Shown in pieces: positions 22,722 to 51,590 of a DNA stretch of 64,000 nt (position 1 is its first letter; each line of letters begins with the position of its first letter). The position numbers were made by a program, and so were the translations under genes. This stretch comes from Cynocephalus volans. Taxonomy: Eukaryota; Chordata; Mammalia; Dermoptera; Cynocephalidae. The DNA lies in contig NC_084467.1 in the NCBI RefSeq assembly GCF_027409185.1, forward strand, positions 80,298,501 to 80,362,500, in the 5' to 3' direction. The notes under the pieces are model-generated. The model did no database searches, had not been told where the DNA came from, and saw only the letters and a list, made by a program, of their open reading frames with translations.

Positions 22722-22907
22722 TAAGTAAGTGTTTCTCACACTTGGTTGCACATTAAAATCATATGGGGGAGGATTAAAAGATGCTGATGCTTGGGTCTCA
22801 TACCTGGAAATTCTGACATAATTAATTCTGGAGCACAGTCTGGGCTTCATGATTTTTAACAGCTCCTTAGATGATTCCAAGACGTAGACATGATTGAGAA
22901 CCAGTGT
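22722..22907. mobile_element. MER5A-like hAT-Charlie MITE
   Basis: The element starts 'gtgtttctcacacttggttgcacattaaaatcatatggggg' and ends 'gctccttagatgattccaagacgtagacatgattgagaaccagtg'. The ends form the inverted pair typical of MER5A, about 185 bp. Confidence 0.75.
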
Positions 22908-23020
22908 TCTCAACACAGTGCTTCTGAGACTAAGGGTCATACAAATCACCTTGGTATCCTGCTGTACCGTAGATTCTGATTCAATAGGTCTGAGCCGGGC
23001 TAGATTTTGTATTTCTTTCC
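22908..23020. mobile_element. Second, partial MER5-like MITE
   Basis: Immediately after the first copy comes 'ttctcaacacagtgcttctgagactaagggtcatacaaatcaccttgg' with 'gattctgattcaataggtctgagccgggc', the left portion of a related hAT element. The two copies are nearly abutting. Confidence 0.5.
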
Positions 23021-23430
23021 TATGCCTGTGTTCTGAAATGGAGGCATGCATAAAGTGGTAATGGAGCCCAGAGGAGAGGATACTATTCACTGCCTGGGGA
23101 GAAAGAACTGGTATCTCCCCACCTAGCATAGGTTTTGGAGTCAGGATAATCTGACCTTTTCACACAAAAACAGATCTTTTCCTCCAGCAAATTTAATTAC
23201 CCTTTTCAATGGTCTTATCTCTGAAATTCCATTTACACCATTCCATGCACCACCTACTATCTCTATACTTCTAACTCACTCCTATTATACCAATTCTTAG
23301 ATTACAGAGAGATTTCCAATCCATTGTCCCCAGCACTTTTTATCTGTCTATGGTTGAATGGATGATCTATATGTCACTATCTGCCTACCACCTTTCCATT
23401 AACCTTTCCTCCTTGCCTCTGATAACAAAC
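23021..23430. other. No gene recognised
   Basis: The DNA looks unique and is followed by an (AAAC)n-like A-rich stretch at 23428-23451. Confidence 0.4.
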
Positions 23431-23451
23431 AAAACAAAACAAAACAAAAAA

Positions 23452-23905
23452 TATCTGCTCTGACCAGATCAACTAAATTATAGTGCTTTGGAGATCTAAG
23501 TCAGTAGTCATGTCCACCTGTCCTGGGAAACATTATCATAAGACCATTTTCACTTATAAGCAGTCATAATAGCATCAGAAAGTCATAAAATAAACTAGAA
23601 TGCTTCTTGTAACCCTTACCTAGATCCCTGCATGTAGGATGTAACCTAGTAACAATCCCAAATCTATTTGTCATGTACAATCAATAGAAAACCTGATGAA
23701 GAAATTAGGCGGTGCTCTGCTCTCTCTCCTTTGATCCCCCTTCTTGTGATTATAAAATGCGAAGCTCTGTTGGACCCCTTTGGAACACATTTCTCAGGGT
23801 GACCTGATCTATGCATTTCCCAGTTGCAATTATCATATTGGCTCAATAAATCCTATGCTTTATATGTTTGGCCTCAGTTTCTTTTGGGTCAACACCTCCC
23901 AAAGA
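23452..23905 (+). mobile_element. Probable class I ERV LTR (unnamed)
   Basis: The 3' part has LTR architecture: a CT-rich core 'ggtgctctgctctctctcctttgatcccc', a T/A-rich box 'tgattataaaatgcgaagctctg', a polyadenylation signal 'ggctcaataaatcctatgc' at about 23840, and an end 'gtttcttttgggtcaaca'. No internal viral sequence is attached, so it would be a solo LTR. The family was not identified, and no virus gene is present. Confidence 0.5.
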
Positions 23906-23939
23906 TTCCATGGTGTATCATTACAATCACTTCTTTGTA

Positions 23940-24540
23940 AACACTCTCACTTGACCCTCTTTGTGTGATATTCATTCTTAGTTAAACCCAACTATCCTCT
24001 TCTGCATTCTCGACTGAAGGTTACTTGAGAAAATCATACCACTGTGCTGTCTGGACTCACTGTAAATTCATGACCAAATCATAAATGGGCACTCACTACT
24101 ACTGGCAAAATCACAATCTTTCCACGGTTCACCTTCTCACTCTCATAAGATACCTCTGACCTTCTTTTCATTCCAACCTCTAATACCCTTTTCCTGCTCC
24201 CTTTCAGCTGAAGACCTCTTCTCATATTTTATTAAGAAAATTGATGTGGTCAGGTAGGGACTACCTCATCCTCCCATCCATACACAAACCACTTGCATCT
24301 GAATTTTTCTTATATAATTAACTTTATTGATTTTAGCTCTCGTATGGTATAGCTGTTATAGAAGCCATGTCTATTTTTTATTTTATCTATTTTTTGGCAG
24401 CTGGCCGGTATAGGGATATGAACCCTTGATCTTGATGTTACCAACACCACGGCTCTAACCAAATAAGCTAACTGACCAGCCTCCTCACTTGCACCGGAAT
24501 TTATCTTCTGTCTTTCCCTCCTGTTACAAGGATGGGAATT
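23940..24540 (+). mobile_element. L2 LINE ORF2 fossil, interrupted by a SINE
   Basis: The text follows the L2 ORF2 segment upstream of the reverse transcriptase: 'ctgaagacctcttctcatattttattaagaaaattgatgtggtcagg', 'cttgcatctgaattt', then after the SINE 'ggaatttatcttctgtctttccctcctgttacaagg'. It is heavily degenerate, with no surviving frame. Confidence 0.5.
24375..24481 (-). mobile_element. Monomeric tRNA-Ile-derived SINE (CYN-like)
   Basis: On the minus strand the body begins 'ggctggtcagttagcttatttggttagag' (A-box region), has a B-box-like 'ggttcatatcc' and ends 'ctataccggccagctgcc' with an A/T-rich tail. A diverged direct repeat, cacttgcatctgaattt at 24290 versus cacttgcaccggaattt at 24486, may be its target duplication with some extra sequence on the tail side. 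Confidence 0.8.
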
Positions 24541-24554
24541 TGAGTTCTTTTCAA

Positions 24555-25425
24555 AGGCCCGTCCTTTTCCTTGTGTTGGAGCCGTAACCTTTTTTTCACC
24601 CTGTTTTTCAGTAAAGGATTATCCCGGATCTTTACTTCAGTAACCGCTCTTTCAATCAATTTAGGACTCACGGAAGAAACCCGACCTCTTGCGCAAGCGC
24701 TGTGGCGGATTCCGTGGTGCCAAGGGCTTTATAGTGCGCATGAGCAACTAGAAGCTGCGCGGCGGGAAGTGTTGCGCAGGCGCATTTGGCTGACTCTCTA
24801 GGTGGGGAGCTCTTGCAAGCGGCAACCCAGGCATTTAGGGAGCCACAGAAGTCGTAATCTCTCCAATCGTGAGTTTCAGACCGTTTGTTCCATGGCGCGG
24901 GATTGTGAGGGATTAGAAACGAATTCTGGATCGTGACTGGTTTTGTAGCAATGCAGTTCCCTCTTCCGCCAGGTTGGGATCCCTCAGACCTGTGGCGGGA
25001 AAGTCGCGCGCCTGCGCACTAAGCATCTCGTTCGAGCTTGGGTCGGAGGAAAGCCCTTCCTAGCTGAGCTCGCGGGCCGGAGCTTCCCTAAAGAATCCCA
25101 TTTATTCCCCTTTCTCTTTCTCTGCCCGGCGTTCGTGGCCGGTATCGTATTAGTTCTCTACCAACTTACGTGGGGCCTTGGATGAGCCTCCTGGCCCTCC
25201 CATTCAGTGGGCAAACGATTTCCTCCCTCAGCCCTTTCCTCAGGTGAAACAGCTCCCCTCCCTCACTTCGTCTCCCTCCCCCACGTTGTCCGGCAGGCTG
25301 GTGTCCACGCTCGCTGCATTAGCAGTCCCCTACCCGGTTCCCGCCGCCGCCGCTGCTGGTGAGGCTCCCCGACTGGGAGGCTCTCCCTTCGGCCCCCTGC
25401 AGGTATTTATGGAAGGTAAAAGTAA
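24555..25425 (+). promoter_or_regulatory. CDC7: CDC7 CpG-rich promoter region with E2F-like and NRF1-like sites
   Basis: CpG density rises sharply compared with both flanks (for example 'cgcgcgcctgcgcac', 'ccgccgccgccgctgctgg'), and there is no TATA box at a suitable place. Sites visible: GGCGGGAA at 24761-24768 and again at 24994-25001 (E2F consensus in reverse), TGCGCAGGCGCA-like at 24773-24784 and GCGCCTGCGCAC at 25008-25019 (NRF1-like half-sites). E2F control of CDC7 is established in human cells; occupancy here is inferred. The second E2F/NRF1 pair falls in the predicted intron 1. Confidence 0.75.
24790..24868 (+). other. CDC7: CDC7 non-coding exon 1 (approximate 5' end)
   Basis: A good splice donor, AATC|GTGAGTTTC, sits at 24868/24869 in the CpG-rich region just downstream of E2F-like and NRF1-like sites. 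This fits the untranslated first exon of CDC7. The transcription start cannot be read from sequence, so the 5' boundary is a guess. Alternative donors that could end other first exons are seen at 25358 (CTG|GTGAGG) and near 25403 (CAG|GTATTT). Confidence 0.5.
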
Positions 25426-25611
25426 AGCAAAAGGAATTTCTTAGAAATGTCCACACTTTTCCTTACTTTGGGGATTTGGACATATGGTATGTTTTTAAAT
25501 GTTTGCCCTTTTGGGGGCAGCGGCAGTTCTTAGTGTTTGGTTCAGTGAGTGATATAAACTTATCTTTTCCACTATTCTGATTTTCACAGCTGCTTTGCTC
25601 CCCCTGTGGAT

Positions 25612-25623
25612 ATGACCTCTTAG
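25612..25623 (+). promoter_or_regulatory. Minimal upstream ORF in CDC7 exon 2
   Basis: ATG ACC TCT TAG lies 54 nt upstream of the inferred start and encodes only Met-Thr-Ser. The context at -3 is a pyrimidine, so it is probably scanned past often. It is the only ATG in exon 2 before the inferred start. Confidence 0.5.
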
Positions 25624-25676
25624 CTGGCATTTTGCATCCCAGTTGTTTTGTGAAGGAGGCGTCTTTGGGAATTCAG

Positions 25677-42401
<16,725 letters not shown>

Positions 42402-42558
42402 TTATTGTTCTTCATTTAATGTTTACTGTTTTGTATTGTGAGGTGGAGTAGAAAGCGTTTTTTGTAACAGCTGTAAGTTCTTGTTTAGAGACCAGGGCAG
42501 GATGAGTAATTTATTTTAAAATTTTAGTATTTGCTCTGGTGGCAGATTCTAAAATATA

Positions 42559-42640
42559 CGAGGGTACTTCAGAAAGTTTGTGGAAAAATAAAATTGAAAG
42601 ATCATACAAATCTTTCCAAAAACTTTTTGAAGTACCGTCG
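42559..42640. mobile_element. Mariner-like MITE in the predicted CDC7 3' UTR
   Basis: The 82-bp element has terminal inverted repeats: CGAGGGTACTTCAGAAAGTT on the left, and the right end in reverse complement reads CGACGGTACTTCAAAAAGTT. It is preceded by TA, the mariner/Tc1 target dinucleotide. Transcribed, it would form one long hairpin. It also supplies an AATAAA at 42587-42592. I believe this is a mammalian mariner-derived MITE but cannot name the family with certainty. Confidence 0.7.
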
Positions 42641-43054
42641 TTGATTAAGCTTACTTAAAGTGGCAGGGATAGTTCTTTGGACTAACAATGTGATCTTTGA
42701 GTTAAACCCACACAAATAGAATCAGATTTTTAGTTTCCCTAATTACTTTTTACTGCCATATGCAGAAAAAGGAGCAGTTTTAGCCCAGTACATAAGGGTT
42801 CAAGGTACAGGTCTTAAAATTAGTGGATGTGATAGGAACTAAATGAATCCAAAGACTTAGTTTACTGATTTCTTAGCACTATGAGCTCTTTGTTCTTTTG
42901 GAAAACTCAATCTGGTGAAGGTGCTCTAACCATTTTGTAGGTAAAGAAATAATTTTCTAGATGTATGTATTATACCTTTTATAAACACTAAAACAATGAG
43001 GAAGTATTAGTCATGGGGCAAAATATCACTTAAAATTGAATTTATCTGTTTTTA

Positions 43055-43506
<452 letters not shown>

Positions 43507-44330
43507 GAATTTATCTGTTTTTAAATAGTATTTCATGGAAGCATTTTTGTGTGAATTGCCATGTTTTTCTTAAGGGTTTCTCTTGGTTTTTCTTCCTTCT
43601 CTGCCCCCACATAACACATTCTCCTTGGAAATTATATGGTGCTTACCACAAAGTTTCTGGGTGCTTTATTAAATTTTGCATGTGTTTATAGTTGGCAACT
43701 TAAAATAATGCATATACTGGTTGATAAGGGGAAGCTGCAGGACCAAAGTGAAGATTGATAGTCCAAAATGCTTTTCTTTTTTTCTTTTGAGTGTGTATGT
43801 TTTTTCACACTATCTTAGGTATAATTAGGTAGCTGCTAAAAGGAAAAGTGAACACAGATTGGGAATGTTATTAGAGATTTATTCTCTGCCTAGAGCCATC
43901 CAATTCTCTATGTACTGTTTTGACTAAGTTGGTCCTGCTCAGAAAAGAATGATTACTGGAGTCTTAGGTGGGTTGGAAAAAGAGAGAATGAAGTAGCAGA
44001 AAAGGACCTAAGATAGAGGTTTATATGTTATTAACATTCCAAGATGATATATATATGAATGACAGCCTGACACACTTTCTATTGGAAATAAGTCTGGGGA
44101 GATGAATCTGCTGGGAAGTTTCCCCTAGCTTAGGGACATATATTCATTTTGCTATTTTGAGTATTGATAACTCAGTATGTCTGCCTAATCGGGTAAGTAC
44201 GATGGAGTGTGTATATACACATGCACACATACACACCATGACCGTTGATCTGCTCTCTTATACTTTAACCTTTTAAAAAAAAATTGATGTTCTTGAATTT
44301 GTATGTTTAATAAAGTTATCCTTTTATGTT

Positions 44331-47300
44331 TTTTATGTCACATTACTCATTTGAAAAATAATAGCTTTTTTAAAAATATTGACCACTGGGAGTATTTTCC
44401 TTCTGAGATTAATGAATAATCTTTCTTCAGCAAATGGTGGGTAGTAGGTTAACAAATATTGACCTGGCTCAAGTATTATATGAAACACAAGAGTAGATTT
44501 TTGTGTAGAAAAGGCGTTCATTGACTTAATATATAGGATATTTGTTACAAATAATAGAACAGTAAACCCTTTCAGCAACCAAAATGAAGTGTTTACTTAG
44601 CTAAAATTTTTGGCTCTCAATCAAGATAGCATATCCTCATAAAATTAAGAGGAAGAAAAATTTAACTACCAAAAGGGCAGAGAGGGGGACGTTCCCTTAA
44701 CAAAGTTTAAAATGCAGACCTGTTGTTTTAACTATCTGTTATTGTCATTTTTAGGACAGAACTTTGTTGACAGCAAGGAGGTGAGGTGTGGGGACGATAA
44801 AGGGAGCTAATTTTAAAAGATGCCTAACGTTACAAATTAATAATTCCCAGGGAATTTCAATCCCACTGTAGAATGTTGCCTGAATTTGGGGCTAGTATTC
44901 CCCAATGTGCAGGGTCAAAATTAGCAAGGAGCTTTCATATGCACATTCTTCAGGTTTTTAAGCCTTCTGAACACCATTTTTTAATGACATCTATGGGAAA
45001 GATTTTAATCAGGCAAAACAGTAATTTCTAGGGAAAGATTAAGAAAGTAACTAATTAATGCCATTTCCTATTATGGAATTTCCCAGAGTATTCAGCAATT
45101 ATTCACTGTCAGCTTTTTAAAATTCGTATTGCTCGGACTCTTGAGATAAGACTGTTAAGGGGATTTTTATTTAATAAACCTTAGACATTTAGAAATGTTA
45201 ATCATTAACAAGCTACAAGTTTTGGTTTCTGAAAAAGGATGCAGCTCTCTAGCATTTTTAATGAAACTTTTCTTTATAAGGAGATAATTATGATTGTCTT
45301 AATGACCTAAATGAAAATGTGGCTCAAGAATGGTTATTCCAAAGAATAAAAGTTTCACAATCTGAACCAAAGTCATCAAGTGATGGTAATACCTTACTGT
45401 TTCTGGCATCAGCATTTTAGGGGCAAAGTGGTGATACAGATGTCAGAATACTGATTGCATAAAATCTTGAAACCCACAAAACTCGTAGGCTTAAGTTTTA
45501 GTAATTTCTCTTGTTTATGTAATTTCAGCCCTACGCGTCACCGAAAAGTTATTTATCTTAAGAAACTGGCCAAATTTGGCGGGTAATGCTGTCTGCCAGT
45601 GTCTGCAGATGTATTGTTTCCGCCTACATTTGTGCGTGTTGTCTGTGGTCTTTAAAGAACGCTATCACCAGACAAATGTCAACTCTTCTGTTCAAATTTT
45701 TTCCTATGTTCTTAGAACTGATGTTGCTGTTTCCCAGTTTCATCACATTATGTCTGAACTGTCTTCCTTTCTTGAAAGGTGGATATTATCAACCAAGTAC
45801 AGCATATGTAATCAGAAGTAGTTAATGCTGTGTGAAATTACAGAAATGTTTTTAACAAAGTAACCACAAAGATCAGTGCTTAGATGAGTAGTAAATAATG
45901 ATGTTTTAGATATCTAAAGTGAAAAAGCATGATTTTAGGAAAGCAATTGCAAATTGGATGAGAAAATTATAAAAGTGAAGTTTCAGAAAAGTAATTGCAA
46001 CATAATTTAAGAGCTTAATTTGACCTAGTTTTTTCCTCAGTAAAAGAAAGGATAATATTGTCCTTTATTTGTGTTGAGTGCTTTAGAAAATTAACAATAT
46101 ATGGAAAAGGATGAGTGAAATAAGTTATTTGGAGAGTGTGTATGGGTACACAGCTTTTATATGCCAAGGAAGGTGACTAGAAAACATGTAGATGGTTTAG
46201 AATTTCTAAGTATGCACCATGTGCAAAATATCTTTTTGAATTGAACACATCACGTTCTATCCCGTGAGCACATTCCATCTTGGACCCTACTGAAGCAGTT
46301 CTTTAAGGAAAGTAACAGGTTTAGTACTAGAAAATCCTAACATGTGAAGGAAAATAAGGAATAAATAGCTTCTAGATTCATCTCTAGTTCTAGATTTAGA
46401 GAATGTCAGAGTCACTCTGGTAGGGAACCAAGAAGATGGGCTTCTGACATCTTGAAATCAGAATAGTAATAACGACACTGTCAGCTGTGGGGTGAGTAGC
46501 ATAAATCAGAAAATGAAAGAATCATGGAATTTCTAATCAGAATTTTGGCATATATTCCTTATCTACATTCTATTGATGGTGTGTTTTTGTATGTGTATTT
46601 AATTATATATTCACCCTTTGTGTAAATTCCTTTCGTAACTTTTCTGAAGACTAGCATGTGATTTAGAAATGACTCCAACTAGGACAAGATCAAGAAAGTA
46701 AATCAGAAACAGATGTGTGGCTCTGTAACCTCACATTATTTTAGCTCTGTCCTTAAGAAAGAACAGGGGGCTGGTGAATCCAGCCATCTCCAAATTTCTC
46801 TACTCATTTTAATGCTTTTTTAGCCAGTAGAAATATCTTTATTTTTTCTGGCATATTGCTGATCACCATCTTCCTACTCTCAAATGCTCTGATTAAAAAC
46901 AAAACCAGTCACTGTATATGTATGTATATGAGTAATTTTTAGACAAGTATTAGCAATGTTTCTTTAAAATACACTTTTCCCCAAAGTTTGTGAAATGAAT
47001 CTTGGTGTTCTGTGCGTTTTAATTTATTTTAAAACTCTATAAGTAAATGGCCTTATCAAATGTGTACTCATAAAAAGGAAACTTACCATGTTTATGCTTT
47101 AAAAAATTACAAACATCAGCATCTTATATCTCTTTATTAAGAGGAAGCATCTTTCTTGTTTGCCTCTATGCAATGTGACTACACTAGTGTCTAGCATTTA
47201 TTGAATTGGGTGCTCAATAAGTATTTGTTGAGTGAATGCATTGGAGTTACATTTAATTAATTTGTTTTCTTGGCAGAATATTAAGCCCAAAGCTCTCTTA

Positions 47301-47425
47301 ACAAGGGTGACTCCCTAAGTTTGGTACAATTTATTTGATTGGGAGTTTCATCAAATGGTAAGAAAAGTGAAATGTCTCATTCTTTCTACATAATTTCTTC
47401 CTACTAGACCACCCCTCTTACCCAT
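44331..47425. other. 3.1 kb downstream of CDC7 with no gene recognised
   Basis: AT-rich DNA without recognisable exons or RNA genes. Frames of about 80 codons at 44333-44578 (-) and 45576-45825 (+) have no known relative. A short sense L2-like terminus is at 47190-47240 ('tagtgtctagcatttattgaattgggtgctcaataagtatttgttgagtgaatg'). Confidence 0.45.
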
Positions 47426-47439
47426 AAAATGTAATTTAA

Positions 47440-47547
47440 TCTTTTTTTTTTTTTTTTTTGGCAGGTGGCCAGTATGGGGATTAAACCTTTGACCTTGGTG
47501 TTATAACACTGCACTGTAACCAACTGAGCTAACCAGCTAGTCTTATA
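47440..47547 (-). mobile_element. Monomeric tRNA-Ile-derived SINE
   Basis: A 14-bp direct repeat AAAATGTAATTTAA is at 47426-47439 and 47548-47561. It has a T-rich left edge. On the minus strand it reads 'ctagctggttagctcagttggttacag', with a tRNA-like body and the end 'ccatactggccacctgcc'. The single unit has the same family signature as 24375 and 51488. Confidence 0.88.
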
Positions 47548-47599
47548 AAAATGTAATTTAAATTAAAGCAAGATTCTAATGCCATGCTTTAGTTTCAGA

Positions 47600-47880
47600 G
47601 TAGCCCCAAATGGGTCTTTGGACTTTGTAGTTGCCATTACATGGAATGCCTTTCCTTCCAATCTGTGTATCCCATACGTATTCATTCTTATCAGGCCATC
47701 AGAAGTCCCACTCCTCTACAAAGCCTTCCCTGATCACTCCAGTCCAAATGATCATTTCCTTGACTTCCTATGTACAGATTATAAGCTTTTCAACGGTAGA
47801 GACTGTATCTTATATCCTTTCATATTTCCTATCACTGCATTAGAGACTCAGGTACTCAGTCAAAACTTTGGGGTTAACTA
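47600..47880 (+). mobile_element. Degenerate L2 3' region
   Basis: The order 'catggaatgcctttccttcc', 'actcctctacaaagccttccctgatcac', 'ttataagcttttcaacggtagagactgtatc' matches the L2 3' UTR in sense. The 100-codon frame here is part of it. Confidence 0.55.
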
Positions 47881-49318
47881 GGAACTTGAAACAAGCATAT
47901 ATTTCTTAGCCCCATCGTAATAATCCTGGCCTAAGGACCACTGCTTTAATTCTGAAGTATCTGAAGGATTATAGTGTTTTCCCTTGAAGATCTGTCCTAA
48001 GGCTTCTCAGCATCCTTACCCCCATTGCATCCATCTCAGTTCTAATTTCTCTCCACTCCATTTCCATTGCTTTGACCTCAGTGGAGACAGAACAGCTGGT
48101 GGACATTTTATCTGTAATAACCCTTCACATCCTTGTATAAGAGGCGGGTAAGCAAAAAATTCATAATTCTCTATTGTCATGTTTTTATCTCTTACTGTGT
48201 GCCCAGCACCATAACTAAATCAAAATAATCAATTTAAGGACTTGTAAATATGTTTACGGGAAGGCATAATGTACACACTTAATTATGCTTTATTAATGTG
48301 ATTCATCTTCATACATGTAGGACCCTATTCATCCTGGATTTTTCTGAGATAGCTTCAATTTCAAAAATGTCAATCAATTTCAAAAACTGAGTGTATTCTG
48401 AGAATTCCAACATTTTTTCATCCAAATTGGATATCTAAGAATCTCTCAACTAGAAGTAGCATGAAACTGTTAGAAATGCATTCCAGTTTTTTAGCTTTGG
48501 AAACATGTTCATTATAACATATGTCATCTGAGGTTATTTCTACTTTGGGGACTAGCTGATGTAAGTGAAATAGAGATTCTTCCAATGTCTTGAGCACCAA
48601 GTAGGGCCTTATGTGTTTTCACTGAGGTCTCACATTTAAAAGTATAGATGTCAAAACGGGAACATTTTAGTGCTTCCTTACCCTTTGTTGATTAAAAAAT
48701 ATACCTTGACTGGAGGCAGCATAAAGGAGTCAGCCAAAGCCAGCTTTTCCCTGTGCTTTGAGTTTGGGTTTCCTTAACTACAAAATGAGGTTTATACCCC
48801 TACCTCACCGTTTGGAGGAATAAGTGATAGTATGCTTGCTAAATACAATGTTGAAACAAGTATGTAATTGTTTCCTTTCCCTCCTTCCTTTCTTCCCTGG
48901 GATTCTTTTCATCTCCCCATACATGGGAGCATTGCCTGAGAATATTCTTACATATTCTTCCTTAACCTTTTTTTTTTTTTTTTTTTTAAAGCACATCAGG
49001 GCTTTAAACTATCAGAATGGAAAATTGCCATAATCTGGGATGTTGTAAACCTGGCGTAGTAATGCTAATTTTCTATGCATTGTGATGTCCTCTCTGTCCA
49101 CCAGATGGCAGGAGTTCATTTGGCATGTTCTATGAGGATGCTGCCCAGAGGCGTTTGGACTAGTGTATCAGTAAGGCTACTAAAATAGAAAAGAAGGTAC
49201 ACACACAAAAAACTGGATTTTGCACTATTAAAACAGTACCAGGCAATGGGGGAGCAAGTGATCATCTATTACCCCCTCATCTTTTCCAGCCACAAACTCA
49301 TATCTACTATGTCTTCTC
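47881..49318. other. No gene recognised
   Basis: The DNA looks unique, with a T run of about 22 at 48969-48987. A weak sense MIR-like piece may lie at about 48730-48850. No coding support. Confidence 0.4.
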
Positions 49319-49319
49319 T

Positions 49320-49835
49320 TCTGGGTTCTTGCATATCCTGTTTCCTCTGCCTGGAGCACTTATCCACAAAACCCCAGCCTCGTTCACCTGCCTAACTCCT
49401 CTTCATCCTTCAGGTCTCAGTTTAAGCATCATTGCCATTAGGAAGACTTCCTTGATCTCTCATTTTGAGTTCCTGATGCTGCTGCCATCACCTGTCCCCG
49501 CCCCCCCAAATTCTGCTCATGAGCATCCTACTCAAATGGTGCCTCCTCAAATAGGCTTCCCAGTTTACTTGTTTGTAATCTCTTCTGGTGCTTAAAACAG
49601 TGCTTGGGACAAGTAGACATTCAAAACCCTATGGTAAGGAATGACTGCTCCCACATTATCCTATAAGCCTCCAATCATTTCTGTTGTGGCAATTATAGAA
49701 CTGTATTATCGGTCCCTCTTGTCTGTATCACCTACTAGATTGTGAGCTCCATGACAAGAAGAATCATGTCTATTTCCTGCACCATTGTATCTCCAGAGCC
49801 TAGCACATAATCAGCTCAACAAATGTTGAAAAATG
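49320..49835 (+). mobile_element. L2 LINE 3' region
   Basis: Sense L2: 'tgcatatcctgtttcctctgcctggagcac', 'catccttcaggtctcagtttaagcatcattgcc', 'tagattgtgagctccatgacaagaagaatcatgtctatttcctgcacc', 'agcctagcacataatcagctcaacaaatgttgaa'. A polypyrimidine/C-run patch is inside it. The 88-codon frame is fossil. Confidence 0.75.
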
Positions 49836-51485
49836 TGCACACATACAGCTATATTATATACATATGCACAACGTGTGACCACAATAAAGCAACTTTTGTT
49901 TTTTGAGGAGGTCAGTGAAGCAGAGGAAGAGAAATGGTAGCAGGGACCTATACTAGGCTTCCTTTGCTACAGCAGCATCTATATTTGGTCAGCCTGGTGG
50001 GCTTTTGATAGCAGTTACACTAAGCAGATTTTATGTTGGCCTGAATTTTCAATGAGTGAATTTAGAATGTGTCAAACTTTGTAGGAAGTTAAACATGGTT
50101 TACAAAGCAAGAATTTGGGGAGGCCACAGAAGATTTGAAGAGAGAGATGTTTGTGAGCAGTCATCTGGTAACCAAATAGTTATAGTGATATAAAAATAGG
50201 TAACGAGAACCTATGTGAATTCAGATAGTTAGCTGTGAGAAATGAGCCTGATGTGTAATATTTAGAAGAAAAAGACTCAGACTTGAATATGAGAAGCACT
50301 TCAAAATATGTGTTCTGGGTCTTGAGCAACAAGTAATGCTTATATATGAGGCCTCCTCGGTGAAGGCCCCAGGATAAAGGCAAAACCTGGCTCAGAACAT
50401 CTCAGAGTCAAGAAAGGCCTAGGTTACGTCCATTCTTTTAAGAATCCAATATGTTTTCTAAAAATGATAAGATAATAAGGCAGGTTTACAAAAATGATAA
50501 TTTTTAAATCGCATTTAACAACGCCTTTAACACAAATTATAATGAGTTTATTAAATTGAACCACATGAAATTGTTGATATTCAAACATGTTTTGACCTAG
50601 AAAAACAATTTTGCATAGTTCAACCTAATACAACCTCATTCGAAGATAAATGTCAGAAGTCTCTGAGACCCAGCCCTTAGAGGACCTAGCTAACTGGACC
50701 CCTCCCCACCTCAAATCTCCTAACACTGACTATAGCCTTAAGGTTGAGTGCGTCCCATTTGTGTGTAAGTATGAACACTCAACCTCCAAACAAAACAGTT
50801 CTCAGCTGTCTGACCCAGGCGTGGAGGCTGAACACCAGGCTAACAGAAAATAAAATTCTAGAGATGAAGCCTATATGCATTAAGGGTGAGGATATGTCTG
50901 ATATATCTTTATAAACCTTTCCAAGTACAAATGCTGGAAGCTTCTCTGTCCTTAAGTTGCCAAGTGGAAGAAAATGCAGTAGTACCTGATGCATAGTGAG
51001 CCTACAGAAGTATTAACTGACTGGCTCATTTTCTCCTTCCCTCAACTGCTCATCTCATTCTTACTGCTAACAGTGAGACTGGTTCTGTTTTACTCACTCT
51101 CCCCAACTTCAGCAGTAAAAACAGTGCTAAACAACTCCAGGGTCTTTCCTGCCCTTGCCCCTGCTCCCAGCATATACTCCCTCCTCCCTCCTTAATTTTC
51201 TTATCTGCCTGCTTCTTTGGCTTTTCCTTTGCATCTTTTTTTGCCCCTGCCTCTTCCTGTGCCACCAGTAACCACTGGGTAGTAGGTGAAGAAGCTATCA
51301 TGTCCTCCTACTCCCATATCAGATCTTAAGCTGATATTCTCTGACCTTGACAGGTCATGAGATGCGCCTTGATGCTCTCAATAAAGTGTAATTGTTTTGA
51401 TAATCCCAATGAGACCAAAATGTTTAAATTATTCTTCTTACTCTCTGATCACCACAATGTGAGATGGATCCAAACATGCTGCAGC
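49836..51485. other. No gene recognised
   Basis: The DNA looks unique. Opposed frames at 50650-51301 overlap and show no domain. CT-rich text at 51020-51260 resembles degenerate repeat but was not classified. Confidence 0.4.
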
Positions 51486-51487
51486 AG

Positions 51488-51590
51488 CCTGGTCGGTTAG
51501 CTCAGTTGGTTAGAGTGCAGTGTTATAACACCAAGGTCACAGATTCGGATCCCTGTACCAGCCAGCTGCCAAAAAAACAAACAAAAGAAA
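51488..51590 (+). mobile_element. Monomeric tRNA-Ile-derived SINE
   Basis: The body 'ggtcggttagctcagttggttagagtgcagtgttataacaccaaggtcac' is plainly derived from tRNA-Ile(AAT), with A box and B-box-like 'gattcggatcc', then 'ctgtaccagccagctgcc' and an (A)n/(CAAA)n tail. No clear target duplication was found. The B box has lost its first G, and the 3' end is SINE-like, so it is not a tRNA gene. Confidence 0.88.

Noticed and set aside
1-24500. HFM1 or other neighbouring gene exons
   Set aside because: In human the neighbours HFM1 and TGFBR3 lie far from CDC7, and no helicase or receptor exon could be read in either flank.
51488-51575. tRNA-Ile gene
   Set aside because: It has good A-box similarity, but the 3' half, CTGCC end and A-rich tail are those of a SINE; the acceptor stem does not close as in a tRNA.
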